This document shows positions 1 to 10,588 of a stretch of 64,000 nt of DNA, piece after piece. The notes under the pieces are model-generated. The model worked only from the letters and a program-made list of their open reading frames with translations, made no database searches and was not told where the DNA came from. This stretch comes from Athripsodes cinereus. Lineage: Eukaryota > Arthropoda > Insecta > Trichoptera > Leptoceridae. Location: the NCBI GenBank assembly GCA_947579605.1, contig OX388325.1, positions 5,451,572 through 5,515,571 of the forward strand, read 5' to 3'. The translations under genes and the position numbers were made by a program. The first letter of the stretch is position 1. Each line of letters begins with the position of its first letter.

Positions 1-304
1 GGTAGTAGAATTCCATGATGTGTAACATAGCTTGACTATTTTTATGCCGTAGGTACAAATTTAAAAAATGTATGTTTATTGATCAATTTAATAGATTTAA
101 GAATTAAATGTTGGGTTGTTTTTTTTTTGACAATTGTTTGTCTGTCAAAAATTGCGAAAAAATCGAATTTTTGACTTCTGGAACTGGAATAGATATATAG
201 ATAGGAACTGGACAGTCGATTTGGCGTTTCATTCTCTCTCTGCCTACCCCACTTAAAGCGCAGTGTGAGGGTATAAAAAGATAGATAGTCTTCTATTTGT
301 GTCA
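1..304 (+). repeat. Repeat debris: P-family end and LINE 3' tail
   Basis: The first 16 bases repeat the GTAGTAGAATTCCAT segment of palindromic family P (6483-6626, 45657-45806). Bases about 200-290 resemble the 3' end of the LINE at 8536-8955: a 'ctctctgcctacccc' block, then a 'gtgaggg' step and a short A/T-rich tail. The minus-strand open frame 42-305 shows no domain and is not taken as a gene. Confidence 0.5.
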
Positions 305-950
305 TTGGCTTTAGTTTATATTACTTTCTGAATAAAAATATTTCCACGAAATTTTAAAATCGATTTATAAGCAAAGTTTGCCGGCTTATGACATAATCTA
401 TTATAATATATATACCTATTATTTATTTATTTTTTGGGAAGAGATCAAAAAAGTTCGTGGTGTTTACAAAGTTTGACGTATTTGGTGATTTATTTTATTT
501 TTGTATCGAAATTATTGAATAAATTATGGGTATTACGGAAAAATATGCGCATTTAAAAAAAATCACCTGTAGGTGTAATCAATCATTCATGTACAGATTA
601 CAAGTTTTTGTAGGGAAATGTTTAAATTGGTGACCGAAAAAACAAATGATCGACTAACAACCGTTTAACTGGATTGCATATTTTATGTTTTTGACTTATT
701 CATGCTTGCTAGTATTGACATATTTCATGATTTTTTTTGACGTAGACCTGTTGTTTCTAATAATTGTCGTCTTCTGTTTTGCAATATTTTATTTTATTTG
801 TTATTTCTTATTGTTTGATTACTCAAAATTGATTATACAAAAATATATCGCTGAATTGTGATTATTGCGTCTGTGTTTGTGTTTTGCTGTCTATTGAAAT
901 GTTTCTTTAACATGTAAAAAGCTTACGCCGTGTTTTGATAGATATAAATA
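305..950. other. No gene; AT-rich with one LINE 3' tail
   Basis: No coding signal is seen. Bases 908-948 carry 'catgtaaaaagcttacgccg' followed by an A/T-rich stretch. This is the 3'-end signature shared with the CR1-like LINE at 15160-15949 and with tails near 22262, 27630, 29640 and 35285. The pogo-like element at 951 is inserted just after it. Confidence 0.5.
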
Positions 951-1751
951 CAGTGGAACCTCTCATAACGAGTAATTCGCATAACGAGCAAAAAAATATA
1001 TGAAAAAGTTGCTCCCATAACGAGTTACAGAGAAAGGGTAAGTCCTTTTTTCACGACATTCACTTGTGACCTTGTGAACCGGGACTTCCGCGCCAGTACA
1101 TCAGTCTGTGTTCAGCACTCGTTCCGTTGGCGCGTTGGTTTCGCATGTGATCACCCATTCTTCCAAAATTTGTATTGATATTATTGGTAATTTTTTATGT
1201 GCAATGTATTATAATCCGTGCAAAAATATCCTCTAAGAAAAAACACAAGTCTGCCAGAAGAGTATAAAAATAACTTTTGAAATGAAATGTAAAATCATTG
1301 AAGTGAGAACAAGGTGAGAGCGTGGCATATCTAGCGCGCACATACCATCGGTCAACATCAACGATCTGCACTAATCTCAAGAACAAAGATAAAATTAAGA
1401 AGATGGATGCTTCAAAAGGAGTGTCAAGAATGTCTACGAAACGGTTACGTTTAAGGTTAGTTTTCTATGTAGTTAAGAATGATTAATTATTTATCATAAA
1501 TTAATATTTTTATTTAGGTACGTTTTTTCCCTAATCTAAATTGTATTACAAGTTGTTACACTAATAAAATTACAAGAAATTTTATTTGAATAAACGTTAA
1601 TAAAAAAAAATCATTGAGTATTCTTTCGGCGTGGAACGCATTATCGTATTTTACATTGATTTCTATAGAAAAAAATGTTGCGCACAACGAGTGTTTCGCT
1701 TAACGAGTGAGAGTCTGGAACAAATAAAACTCGTTATGAGAGGTTCCACTG
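951..1751 (+). mobile_element. Nonautonomous pogo/Tigger-like DNA transposon
   Basis: Ends are inverted repeats: CAGTGGAACCTCTCATAACG at 951 and its complement ending at 1751, flanked on both sides by TA. A CAGTG-GAACCTC terminus with TA duplication is typical of pogo/Tigger elements. Further 'ataacgag' blocks follow the left end. An ATG at 1403 opens an 18-codon stretch (MDASKGVSRMSTKRLRLR) that runs into GTTAGT at 1456, a possible 5' splice site. This could be the first exon of a lost transposase. No catalytic domain remains, so the 801-bp copy looks internally deleted. Family assignment rests on the termini only. Confidence 0.75.
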
Positions 1752-3099
1752 TAAATAAATTTACAATGTGCTAAACACATTTACATGTTACACAAATACC
1801 TAGAACAAACACGTGTTAAATAATATCTGTTTAAAGACTTGGACAAAAGTTTTGGAAATAATAATGGACAGGGATCTCTGGTAGAAGTATAAAGACGTTA
1901 TGTCCTTCCATATCCTACTAGGACTAGAACCAAAGAAAGACGATGTATGTATGTATGCACGAATGTTTTTTTTATAATTGTGTTTTTTTTTTTTATAAAT
2001 TAATGATCGCGAGAGACACTGCTCTATTTTGTAGTCTATGAAACATATTATATACTTAGATAAATATATCTATGCGCGTCTAAAGAAAATTAAAATGTGA
2101 TTTTTTTTCTATTTAATGTTTAAAAAAAACAATGATTAATCTTCTTTTCAGAATACGGGTAAGTAGTTTGTACAATCGGGGAATTTTAGACATAAATGTT
2201 AAACGAGGAGCAAATTTCAAAAAGTGTTTTGTCCGCTGCCTCCAATGTTTGGTAAAATAGAAAAAAACTAGCTTGTAACTTGCTAAATTAGTATAATTAT
2301 TTAAAAAAATAAAGTTCTTGTGTATTACTTTACTAAACATTAGCATTTATCAAAAATCCAGTTATGTAAAGCTAATATTTTCATGAAAAAAATTGGACAA
2401 AACTTGTTTTGGGTGGATCTGTAGGACAAAACACTTTTTGAATGTTTTCTTTCATGGACAAATATTGATATGAATGAAAATGCGTACTAAAATTAGAAAA
2501 CGTCAAAAATTTAATAAAACGTTTTATTTTTGCCTTTAAAAAAGATTCATATTAAATTAACGACCACCACGACTAATGCAACATTAACCTCAAAATTCTG
2601 TTGACGTTTAGTATACGACCGTTCAAAACGGGTTATGTCACAACAAAAACATGGCAGTCGTGAGATTGTTTTGATTGTTAAACGAACAAATATTTTTTTG
2701 AATGAAATTGATCACTCAAAGTGAACGAATGTGAACGCCCCTTTTGTATCCACAGTAGGTAACCACCAGAATTTTGACATCTCGAACTTTATTTTAATGG
2801 AACCGGCAGTAAATAGAACCAAAAAGTATTTGTATTCATAAATAAATAAATAAATAGCATGTATGGAGTGTTGTGAAACAAATACCAAGAAAAAAATATA
2901 TCTTCTTTTTATTTATTTATTTCTTAGCTAAGATATACCATTTTGGTTGTGGAAATTGAAGAGAAACCCATCTCCAACCGGATATCTCCAAATTTGTCCT
3001 CACGGGCGGGCCATTGGCCAGGCCTGAAGGGTCAACCGGCTAAAACCGCCATCGTGGAAATCTTTTAAGAAACACTCCACGGTTGGTGGACAATTAATT
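1752..3099. other. Intergenic; small inverted-repeat element and MITE scraps
   Basis: No gene. A 19-bp perfect inverted repeat (TTCAAAAAGTGTTTTGTCC at 2216-2234, complement at 2424-2442) bounds about 227 bp, possibly a small MITE, but I could not define a target duplication. Bases 2700-2755 resemble the 'gttcacttt/gtgaacgcc' MITE family seen complete at 57519-57978. Bases 2990-3060 are a GC-richer repeat of unknown type. Confidence 0.4.
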
Positions 3100-3102
3100 C
3101 AG

Positions 3103-3313
3103 CAGGGCTACTCTTGACAAAACTAAACACGATCTTAATCTAGTCTTGATCTTGATCATACGACGCACGAAGTGACTATTGGCCAAAAATACACGCAAAC
3201 CGATCGCGCGTTAGCGGTAGCGCGTTGTTTTTGACCATAGTCCCTTCGTGCGTCGTATGATCAAGATCAAGACTAGATTAAGATCGTGTTTAGTTTTGTC
3301 AAGAGTAACCCTG
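3103..3313. mobile_element. Harbinger-like palindromic MITE, copy A
   Basis: This 211-bp near-complete hairpin starts CAGGGCTACTCTTGAC and ends GTCAAGAGTAACCCTG, with arms carrying 'atcttgatcatacgacgcac'. Flanking triplets are CAG (left) and CTG (right). Other copies have identical 3-bp CWG duplications. Animal Harbinger elements are known to duplicate 3 bp (TWA, and CWG in zebrafish), so PIF/Harbinger is the best guess. It has no coding capacity. Confidence 0.8.
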
Positions 3314-3702
3314 CTGATTCTTGTAATATCTCTTCTCTCGATGTTTCCTTTCTTATTCCAGCTAGCCAGTCTTTGTAGAGCATGAGGCAACTCAGAGATT
3401 CGTAAAGTAATGGTTGGTTGTTTTAATGAGAACACAGATGTATTAGAAAATGTCCATTTATTGTTTCATTGCACAGGTTACAGATATTACACATTTTATT
3501 CTACTATAAATTTAAAAGGCACAATTGTATCAAATGATATAAATAACTCGTAGCCACTCTGTTTTGGTTGCCAGCGCCACACTGAAGCGGGCATTTGGCG
3601 CGGTGTCCGAGGCAAATTGGAGAGACATGAAGTTGTCGCGAATGGCTTTGCAGGTAAGAAAAGAAAGAATATGCGACACACTATTATAATTACGGGATTA
3701 TA

Positions 3703-4268
3703 TAATGAGTTACAATCCATTGGATTGGTCTGCAACGAGTTTTGTCTTTCTTCTCCATTCCTCCCTATTCTCAGCCAGTCTTTTCAGCTCAACGTATGAG
3801 CCACAATTCATGTCCCTCTTCAGTTGGTCCATATACGCATCTCTGGGCCGGCCTCTGCCGTTTGTGCCCTCGGTCCTACCCTCCGCGATGGCGATGAGGA
3901 GTCCTGGGTGCCTGATGTTGTGGCCAATCCAGTTAGCTCGTTGTTGGCTGATTCTCTTAAGGAGTTGCCTTTTTTCGCCTACCCTGTTTAATACTTCTTC
4001 ATTTTCGACGTGTTCCGACCAATGGATCTTAAGCATGCGTCTGTAGCACCACATCTCAAAGGCCGCCAACCGTCCGCTTTCAATCTTGCTGATGGTCCAT
4101 GTCTCACAACCATAAAGCAAAATGCTCCATACGAAGGCTTTAGTAAGGTTCTTCCTTACGCTTAAATCAATGTTTGGGGATTCCAATATTTTAGAATTTT
4201 TGTTAAAGGCAATCCTTGCCTGGTTTATTCTGCTCACAATTTCTGATTTGGAGCGTCCATCCTGGTTT
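3703..4268 (-). pseudogene. 5'-truncated RTE-like LINE, RT C-terminal region
   Basis: The minus-strand frame encodes the C-terminal tail of an endonuclease/reverse-transcriptase LINE. Diagnostic pieces are VWSILLYGCETWT, FEMWCYRRMLKI, ANWIGHNIRHPG and GRGRPRDAYMDQLK, followed by a stop near 3710. A 13-bp direct repeat ATTACGGGATTAT lies at 3690-3702 and 4269-4281. This is a target duplication showing that only about 566 bp of LINE was inserted. The apparent first dozen residues of the open frame (from 4306) are therefore flanking DNA, not protein. The frame is uninterrupted, suggesting a fairly young insertion. A second diverged fragment of the same family lies at 43741-44027. Confidence 0.85.
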
Positions 4269-4281
4269 ATTACGGGATTAT

Positions 4282-4779
4282 TATTGTACAAAAAACTAGG
4301 TTTCAATTTTAACTACGACATTCTACAGATGACGTTTTTAATACCGTGATAGTACAACAACATGAATGAGATTATTTTGTAACGTTCTCTATTCGTCCTA
4401 AGAAAAATAATAATAATAATTGAAAAAAAATAGTAAAATGGTGATATTTAAAGATAAAACTTTTTGTTCCATATTTTCCTTTCTTTTCTCGTAGTTTTCT
4501 TCGTTGTTTTATGTACAAAAGTTGTCGGTTTTTCTTCCAAACAATCCTTGTCATTAATCAAGTGGAAATGAATGCGAAATATATAATATGTAAGAACTAT
4601 TCACTATTATTATTTTTATATGTACCTACATCTGTCACACGACGTAACAAGGCAGGCACCATCATGTTAAGGACTATTCACACACGTAAACAGTGCATTG
4701 TGCTGAAAAATGTAATAGGTTTGATTTGAATAATTTATTTATTTTTTAGTTCAACATAGTACACAACAGATGAAAAACA
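4282..4779. other. No gene seen
   Basis: AT-rich sequence with only short unrelated open frames on both strands. No repeat of this block was noticed elsewhere in the window. Confidence 0.4.
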
Positions 4780-5110
4780 TCTAATATATAAAATTCTCAT
4801 GTCACGGTGTTTGTTATCATACTCCTCCGAAACGGCAGATCGATTTTGATGAAATTTTGTGTGCTTATCGGGTAGGTCTGAGAATCGGCCAACATCTATT
4901 TTTCATACCCCTAAAAATTCCACCCCGATTTTTTATTTTTATTTTTTGGTAATTTTTTTTTATTTTCTTCTGATTAGGCATTAAAAAATACATACAGCCC
5001 TAAATTTTCACCCTTCTACCATACATCCCTATTTTTATAACAAAAATATCATAAAGTTTGTTTTTTTGCAAAGAGTCAATTAATGATGCTGGGGAATTAA
5101 GGGAGTGCGG
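4780..5110 (+). mobile_element. Helitron-like repeat, probably 3'-truncated
   Basis: It begins TCTAATATATAAAATTCTCA after an A, matching Helitron 5' ends that start TC and insert at an A|T dinucleotide. Next come 'ctccgaaacggcagatcgat' and 'ggtaggtctgagaatcggcc', strings that I know from insect Helitron-like repeats. No CTAG-type 3' terminus with a hairpin was found, so the end is arbitrary. No Rep or helicase coding sequence is present. Confidence 0.5.
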
Positions 5111-5224
5111 TAATATACTAAGATGCACGAGCACTGCTCAATTTTGAGGGTCAAATATGTAATAAATGTGTTTTTTTACTAATGGGGTGTGTATGTAATA
5201 TTATTAAATTGTAAATTTTATTTT

Positions 5225-5470
5225 AATAAAAATATTTGAATTTGAAAATTTGGATCAAAGTCTGTCCCAGAGCACGAGCCATGCTCAATTCTGGGACAGG
5301 TACTTGATCAAATAAATTGATTATATATTGTTTTTTATTATTAGATTTTTAAAAAAAAAAGATATATCTGGGTTTTTATTATAAACCCAAATACAACCTT
5401 ATACACCTTTCACAGTAAGCTACTAAAAGCTTGTGTCGTGAAAGGGGAGTTTGCCGGCACCTGTAGAATT
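5225..5470. repeat. Short hairpin and SINE 3' tail
   Basis: Bases 5264-5301 form a hairpin (CTGTCCCAGAGCACGAGCC and 'gctcaattctgggacag'). Bases 5350-5460 repeat the 3' part of the tRNA-derived SINE at 15000-15135: 'tctgggtttttattataaac', 'caaatacaacc' and 'gtgaaaggggagtttgccgg'. The tRNA-like head is missing here. Confidence 0.5.
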
Positions 5471-5733
5471 GTGCTGTAAAGTGTTGAATTGTGTTTAATT
5501 ATATTGTTTTAGGTAGATATGTTGTATTTTATTATATTTCATTATGTTGTATAGATTGTCTTATGCGTTATACATTTTATTTTATCTACTTGTGAATTTA
5601 CAAGATATCATGGATCACCCAGATTTATGCACAGAGAGGTGTATAGTAATATTTTTTTTTGAGTTTTATCACGTGACTTCAAAAAAATTGTCGTTGACTC
5701 GTTGGATACAAATAATAATTTCGTCGTGTGAAT

Positions 5734-6238
5734 CAGGGATGTTGCGAATATTCGCATCCGCATCCGCAAATGCGGAGCTTCCGCATCTATTTGGACATCT
5801 GCATCCGCATCCGCATCCGCAATAATCGATGCAGATGTTCATGCGGATGCGGATGTAAGATAATTTGCGACAAGAAAGAAATGGGGCGGGCCCGGCGAAT
5901 GGCGCGTGCCGTTCGCACTTGACATTAACCAATGGGAACGAAAAAATCGGTGACAAGATCCGACGCGTTTTTATTTTTGCCGGTTTTATTTTATTTTTGC
6001 AAATAACAAAAAAGAAAAAAAATATTTCGCCAAAAATCCATAATATTATTGTAGCAACAATTTCGTCACATATTTGATAGTGGGGCCTACCAACTAAGAT
6101 AGTTCCTACTTTTTTTCTATAACATCTTAAACAACCGCATCCGCATTCGCATCCGCATCCGCGGATGTGAGTCTTCAAAAATCCGCATCCGCATTCACAT
6201 CCGCGGATGTGTAAAAATCGACTTCCGCAACATCCCTG
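5734..6238. mobile_element. hAT MITE, family hAT-B copy 1
   Basis: Termini CAGGGATGTTGCG... and ...CGCAACATCCCTG are inverted repeats, directly flanked by a perfect 8-bp duplication GTGTGAAT (5726-5733 and 6239-6246). A CAGNG start plus an 8-bp duplication is diagnostic for hAT. The ends hold runs of 'catccg' hexamers. The interior holds a GC-rich box (ggggcgggcccggcg) and an 'aaccaatggg' CCAAT-type motif, perhaps the old transposase promoter. Short frames over it are hexamer artefacts. A second copy lies at 60454-60951. Confidence 0.92.
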
Positions 6239-6469
6239 GTGTGAATATGACGTAAATAATAATTGAGATAATCCATCGAAATATTTTATCTTTGACGAAA
6301 TTCTCACATCTTAAGAGTTGCTAATCCATATTAAGACTGTGTCGATATTTGATGAAAAAATAGAGATTAATTTTCTCTCCACTGAGCTTACTGACCATCA
6401 GGGGCGTAACCATATCGAGAATATTAATATTGTAAAGAAAACCACCACATTACTAACTAACTCATACGA

Positions 6470-6639
6470 GTGTTTTTCTTAACGAAATAAATAAAACAAG
6501 CGTTTTAGTCTACTATTGATTTATTCGATGAGAGAGACGTCTTTCTCGTCGAATAAATCAATAGTAGAATAAAACGCTTGTTTTATTTATTTCGATATGG
6601 AATTCTACTACCTAAACACCGACACAGTGTTTTTCTTAA
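6470..6639 (-). mobile_element. Palindromic element P1 with 12-13-bp TSD
   Basis: Direct repeats GTGTTTTTCTTAA (6470-6482 and 6627-6639) flank 144 bp. The body is an inverted repeat built from 'cgaaataaataaaacaagcg', with a centre 'gatgagagagacgtctttct'. One end alone has an extra ~40-nt segment (atggaattctactacctaaa, on + strand). A second copy, P2, lies at 45657-45806. The one-sided extension and long duplication are unlike ordinary TIR MITEs and resemble the Penelope-derived foldbacks in this window, but no Penelope sequence is recognisable here. Confidence 0.7.
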
Positions 6640-6669
6640 GTTTGTATTTGGAATTTTCATTTGGCACTT

Positions 6670-6890
6670 GACAGTTAAAGGGCGACTAAAGGTATTCTGC
6701 AGGAGGGCAGAAGACCATTGGGCAAAATAAGACAAAGATTTTTGGATAACAACAACCGAGATCTAGAGGAGCTCAATGCTAAAGACGACTGGCAGTCCAT
6801 TGCTCAAAATAGAAAGGCTTGGAGATGTATTGTTTCGGAGGCAAAGGTCCTACAAGGTCTGTTCGGCTATCGGAAGTAAGTAAGTACTTG
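6670..6890 (+). pseudogene. LINE RT C-terminal fragment with GTAA tail
   Basis: In one frame this reads GRRPLGKIRQRFLDNN...DDWQSIAQNRKAWRCIVSEA and then a stop, the usual basic tail of insect RTE-like LINE polyproteins. It ends in TAAGTAAGTA, a typical short 3' microsatellite tail. ACTTGAC occurs on both sides and may be a 7-bp target duplication. Only the last 60-70 codons survive. Confidence 0.65.
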
Positions 6891-6899
6891 ACCGATATT

Positions 6900-7550
6900 G
6901 GGGTGATTTTGTTTTATAAAATATTTTCTGTCAGAGTTATTTTCAAAACTTGAAATAAGAACGTTAAATGTTGTTTCTTTTTATTTTATTCATGTTTTGT
7001 TTATAAAATCTTTATTATTTTACAGAGAAACACATAGTTTTTATTACATCCTTTTACTCCACGAGAAATCCATAAATACTATTTTTTTTTTTTTATTTTA
7101 TTTTTACAACATTAAAGAATCAAACATTCATAACATAACATAATATAAACAATTAATACACTCAACATGTGGACCAGCAAAGATTCAACTCTTACCAAAA
7201 ATATCTTAGTCTTGAAAAAAAAAAGCAAAAGTTAAAATTTTCTAAAAAAAGTCAAAGTAAATTTAAAAATAAAAAATACCAAAATACTAGAAATCAGTCT
7301 TTCAGTCTCATTAGTCTTGAGAAAAAAAGCAAAAGTTAAAATTTTCTAAAAAAAGTCAAAGTAAATTTTAAAATGAACAATCCCAAAGTACTAGAAATTA
7401 AAATAAAATCACCAATGCAGTATGAGTTACAAAGCCCAATCAAACACACAGCCAATATCCAATGTCCCAAGGATTCTATGATCGAGAGAGCCATGCATTC
7501 AAGCACACCCATCCACCCCCCGCTCAAATGTAAGTGATCCTACTATTAGG
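6900..7550. other. No gene; short internal repeat
   Basis: AT-rich. A block of about 55 bp ('aaaaagcaaaagttaaaatt' plus 'ctaaaaaaagtcaaagtaaa') occurs twice, at about 7217-7270 and 7324-7375, a local duplication. The short minus-strand frame at 7336-7527 shows no domain. Confidence 0.4.
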
Positions 7551-7559
7551 TACTTATTC

Positions 7560-7675
7560 ATACATTCCATCACGCCGCTTCCCTCACGGGGTTGGCAGAA
7601 AGGATCGAGCACCACTTTCTTCTATCCTTGCATACATCTTTCGCTTCCGTCACTGTCACACTATTCCTCCTGATA
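7560..7675 (-). repeat. LINE 3' end fragment
   Basis: The minus-strand 3' terminal segment includes 'catcacgccgcttccctcac' and 'ggcagaaaggatcgagc'. It is the same family as the larger relic at 13205-13870. Too short to code. Confidence 0.5.
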
Positions 7676-7989
7676 GTAAATAATAATAAGATTATATTGA
7701 TCATAGAAATTTCGTGAACAATTGGCGAGCTTATTGTCTGTTAAGCTTAGGGATTATATTAGCAAGCTCTAAGCTCTCGACAAGATTCTATATACCTACT
7801 AGAAAGTTGTGTGAACTGAACGTAATATATTAACGTCATCAGGAGACACGTTTAGTAGCGAAAGGAAAAGGAATTTTAAAAAAACTCTTCTACTTTATTT
7901 TTATTTTATGAATGCCTATATAGCCTAGCATTGTTATAAACTAAAAATATCAACAGAATATAAAATAATATGTACTTGTTCATTTATAC

Positions 7990-8395
7990 AAGACTTTTCA
8001 ATATCTCCCTTCTTCTCATAGAATATCTCAATCTTTTAATGGGTTTAAATACGCCGTCAAGAAGTATTTTTTATTGTCTTTTAACTCAGCATCCGTCCCC
8101 TAACCCCTTCCCGATCCCTTTGGAGTGTTAGGTGTGTGGATTGTAGTTTTTCTCATTTTTTTTTTCAAACTAATTTGTGTGGCTATTTTTTTTTTAATGT
8201 TTGTGTTTTTGTTATTATTATTTCTATTTCTTTTTAGTGTTAATGTGACGTGGTTAGATGGAAGAAATCACTATATAGTGATAATCTCGCCACTGCACAT
8301 CATCACATTTTTTCTTGTGTATATTGCTTTATTCTATTTGTTATATGAATGATGATGTGCAAGAAGAATAAAATAAATAAATAAATAAAATATTA
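7990..8395 (+). repeat. CR1-like LINE 3' end with AATA tail
   Basis: A frame near 8030-8090 reads FKYAVKKYFLLSFNSAS, like the last residues of CR1/Daphne-type reverse transcriptases (compare the relic at 23990-24255). Untranslated sequence follows and ends in an (AATA)n tail at about 8371-8395. No intact coding region remains. Confidence 0.5.
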
Positions 8396-8535
8396 TTTAT
8401 TTGTTGAATTTTCATTACAATTTCTGAGTAGTGAAAATTCCTGAAAATGCTAATTTTCGATAATTTATTGAACTACATGTTCTGAAAAGACACTTTTCTT
8501 ACATTTTTATTATTTTATTAAAAAGATATACCAGG

Positions 8536-8955
8536 GTGATGCGTTTACTGAGAAGAATGGTTGGCGAAACGTTGCGGGATAGAGTGAAGAATGAGGATAT
8601 CAGGAGAATGAGCGGATGTGAGAGGAGTGCTGTGGACAGAATGCGTATAAACAAGTTGAGATGGTTTGGACATGTTGAGCGAATGCAAGATGAAAGGATG
8701 ACGAAGAGGATGTATTTATCTGAAAGAAGGGGTTTGAGGAAGCGCGGACGTCCAAGAACCACGTGGCTTGATCACGTGGACCAAATTCTTAAGGACGAAC
8801 GCGTGTTGAGTAAGAGAAATCGGCGTGCAGAAACTGGATGAATGTAGAGGAAGCGAAAGAAGTATGTAAGGACAGATCTATATGGCGTTCCGTTCTCTCT
8901 GCCTACCCCTCCTGGGACATGGCGTGAGCGTATAGTATGTATAGTATAGTATTTC
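8536..8955 (+). pseudogene. LINE RT C-terminus (family L3) and 3' UTR
   Basis: The frame reads MRLLRRMVGETLRDRVKNED..., GCERSAVDRMRINKLRWFGH, VERMQDERMTKRMYLSE and KRGRPRTTWLDHVDQILKD. This is the conserved C-terminal basic region after the RT domain of insect non-LTR elements. It is followed by the 3' UTR 'gttctctctgcctacccctc' and a GTATAGTATAGT tail. The RT catalytic part is absent, so this is 5'-truncated. Close relatives in the window are 17640-18062 (-), 44478-45070 (+), 62025-62360 (-) and 13205-13870 (-). Confidence 0.8.
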
Positions 8956-9289
8956 TGGGTTTTGTTATAACCCCAAATACAACCTTTTTATTCGTGTAGT
9001 CGGTCCGAAAATGATATGGTGGTTATTTGTGTACATATTGATATTTTAATTTTGATACATTTTTTGGTTTACTTTGTTTTTTTAATTTTGAATAGTGTTC
9101 GAAGTTTTATTGAGAGATGTTTTGCAAAATATTGTAAGTTTTTATTTTTTTGGATTATAAGGTTGTATTTTTTTGGTTATTTTTGAATTTGTAATTTATT
9201 TATGATTATACAATATATTATATGTTGTCCACTGTCCAGCAATTAGGTTTTACAACTGTCAAGCTGGCATTCTTTCAATCAATTCTTTC

Positions 9290-9485
9290 TTTTTCTTCTA
9301 TCAGTGCCGTATCAGGTCCCCCCGACGTTGGCGATCACTCTGGAGAATGCGTCTCTGTCTCGTGCTGTGCGGAGCAGTTCTCCCATCCTTGCTATTCCGG
9401 TCCATTGCCGTATATTCCGCAGCCACGACATCTATTATCTTGCCTTCTATTATCAACTGCAGAAGTCGATATAAAAAATAAATAA
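9290..9485 (-). pseudogene. LINE C-terminal fragment
   Basis: The minus strand carries the same tail as the tandemly duplicated fragment at 50700-50935: a basic WLRNI-type motif, then residues ending in a RIIANVGGT-like string. Frames are broken. The plus-strand open frame here is the antisense shadow. A (AATA)n run sits at the 9478 end. Confidence 0.55.
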
Positions 9486-9534
9486 ATAAAATAAAATACT
9501 AAAAGCTTGTGTCGTAAAAGGGGAGTTTATAGGA

Positions 9535-9690
9535 CCTTTCATCAAAATTATTTCGGATAGTTATCGCTTTCATTCGTCATATCTAGTGATCACTATTGAC
9601 GAAACGTCTGTTCACACTTTTTAATTTTGGAGGATCATTCGGAGTGATCACTGAAAGTGAACAAGTGTGAATATCCTTTTAGTTTCATAA
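9535..9690 (-). mobile_element. MITE fragment of the GTTCACTTT family
   Basis: The minus strand matches the first ~150 bp of the element at 57519-57978: 'gttcactttcagtgatcact', 'gatcctcca' and 'tagtgatcactag'. Only one terminus is present. It is noncoding. Confidence 0.6.
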
Positions 9691-9971
9691 TTCCTAAAAG
9701 TAATAAATCGATTTTAGTGATCCCTTGGGATGCAGGCGGAGAGAAAGTGAAAGGTATGCCAGGGATAATAAATTATGTGATTTTTTTTGAGAAAAATATA
9801 ATCAAGCTTCAACAGTAGTAGCAGCAGTAGTAGAAGAAGAAGAAGAAAAGTGTGCAAGGCTTCGTGTGTAATGTAATTTGGGATAATTGTATTAGGCTGA
9901 AAGGTAAACTGAGTCCCAAGAGATTGCAATCATATTGTACAAAAAACATCGATGATGTTTATTTACTTAAT

Positions 9972-10588
9972 GAAATAATTTGTGTTATGAATTTTTGACA
10001 CAATTGGATGTCGGAAACAGTGATATGTTACAACTAGATTCGCAATGTCATACAAATATTCTCTAAAAATGTGTACCCACCCGTCGAGGTACAATACCTG
10101 AGTAATATATATTCATCTCTTTTCTTTTGTATATATTCATCTCTATCTACCGGCCTTTGTCGTCTGTTATAATCCCCATTCTCATATTGTCTATCTCTTG
10201 TCATCTACAAACAATTTATATGTGTGTCGCTTTTTTTCAAACTAAAAATTGCGGCACCAAGGACCGCAACGAGATTTTATTGATGGTACATGTTTGAGAT
10301 TCATATTGCAAATCTAGGTATAACATAATATCACTGGTCGGAAATGGATTTTTTACTTACTAGAAGTGTAGATGACAAACATATTTTGAACCACTTCAGA
10401 TTAATCATTCCAATATCCCGTGTTGTGCACTCCTTAAGGAAGTTCACATATTATGTATGACTATGTGTATCATATACAACATACCTACCTAGTTAATAAT
10501 ACCTATTCAAATAGGTTGACTATGGATGAGTGTGATCAATTGGAATGATTTATCTAGAGTGGTTCAAAATATGTTTGAAATAATTTGT
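9972..10588 (+). mobile_element. Foldback element X1 with 12-bp TSD, hosting a hAT MITE
   Basis: GAAATAATTTGT occurs at 9972-9983 and 10577-10588. Inside, the element starts 'gttatgaatttttgacacaa', then has inverted arms ('aaccacttcagattaatcat' and the complement near 10545-10570), leaving a ~65-nt one-sided extension. A 319-bp hAT MITE (10018-10336) interrupts the extension. Copies X2 (13466-13738) and X3 (49942-50434) show the uninterrupted extension, so X is older than the hAT insertion. It is noncoding. Confidence 0.75.
10018..10336. mobile_element. hAT MITE, family hAT-A, internally deleted copy
   Basis: Ends CAGTGATATGTTACAACTAG and the complement of CAGTGATATTATGTTATACC, flanked by a perfect 8-bp duplication GTCGGAAA (10010-10017, 10337-10344). 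X2 preserves the unoccupied target. Compared with the 623-bp copy at 33668-34290 it lacks about 300 bp. The deletion joins two CAAACT hexamers present in the long copy, suggesting a microhomology-mediated deletion. Confidence 0.93.

Noticed and set aside
5669..6307. 212-residue Cys/Gly-rich minus-strand frame, and similar frames at 60430-60676
   Set aside because: Covers the hAT-B MITE; the Cys/Gly-rich parts come from the 'catccg' hexamers read on the minus strand. Termini and 8-bp duplications prove a transposon.
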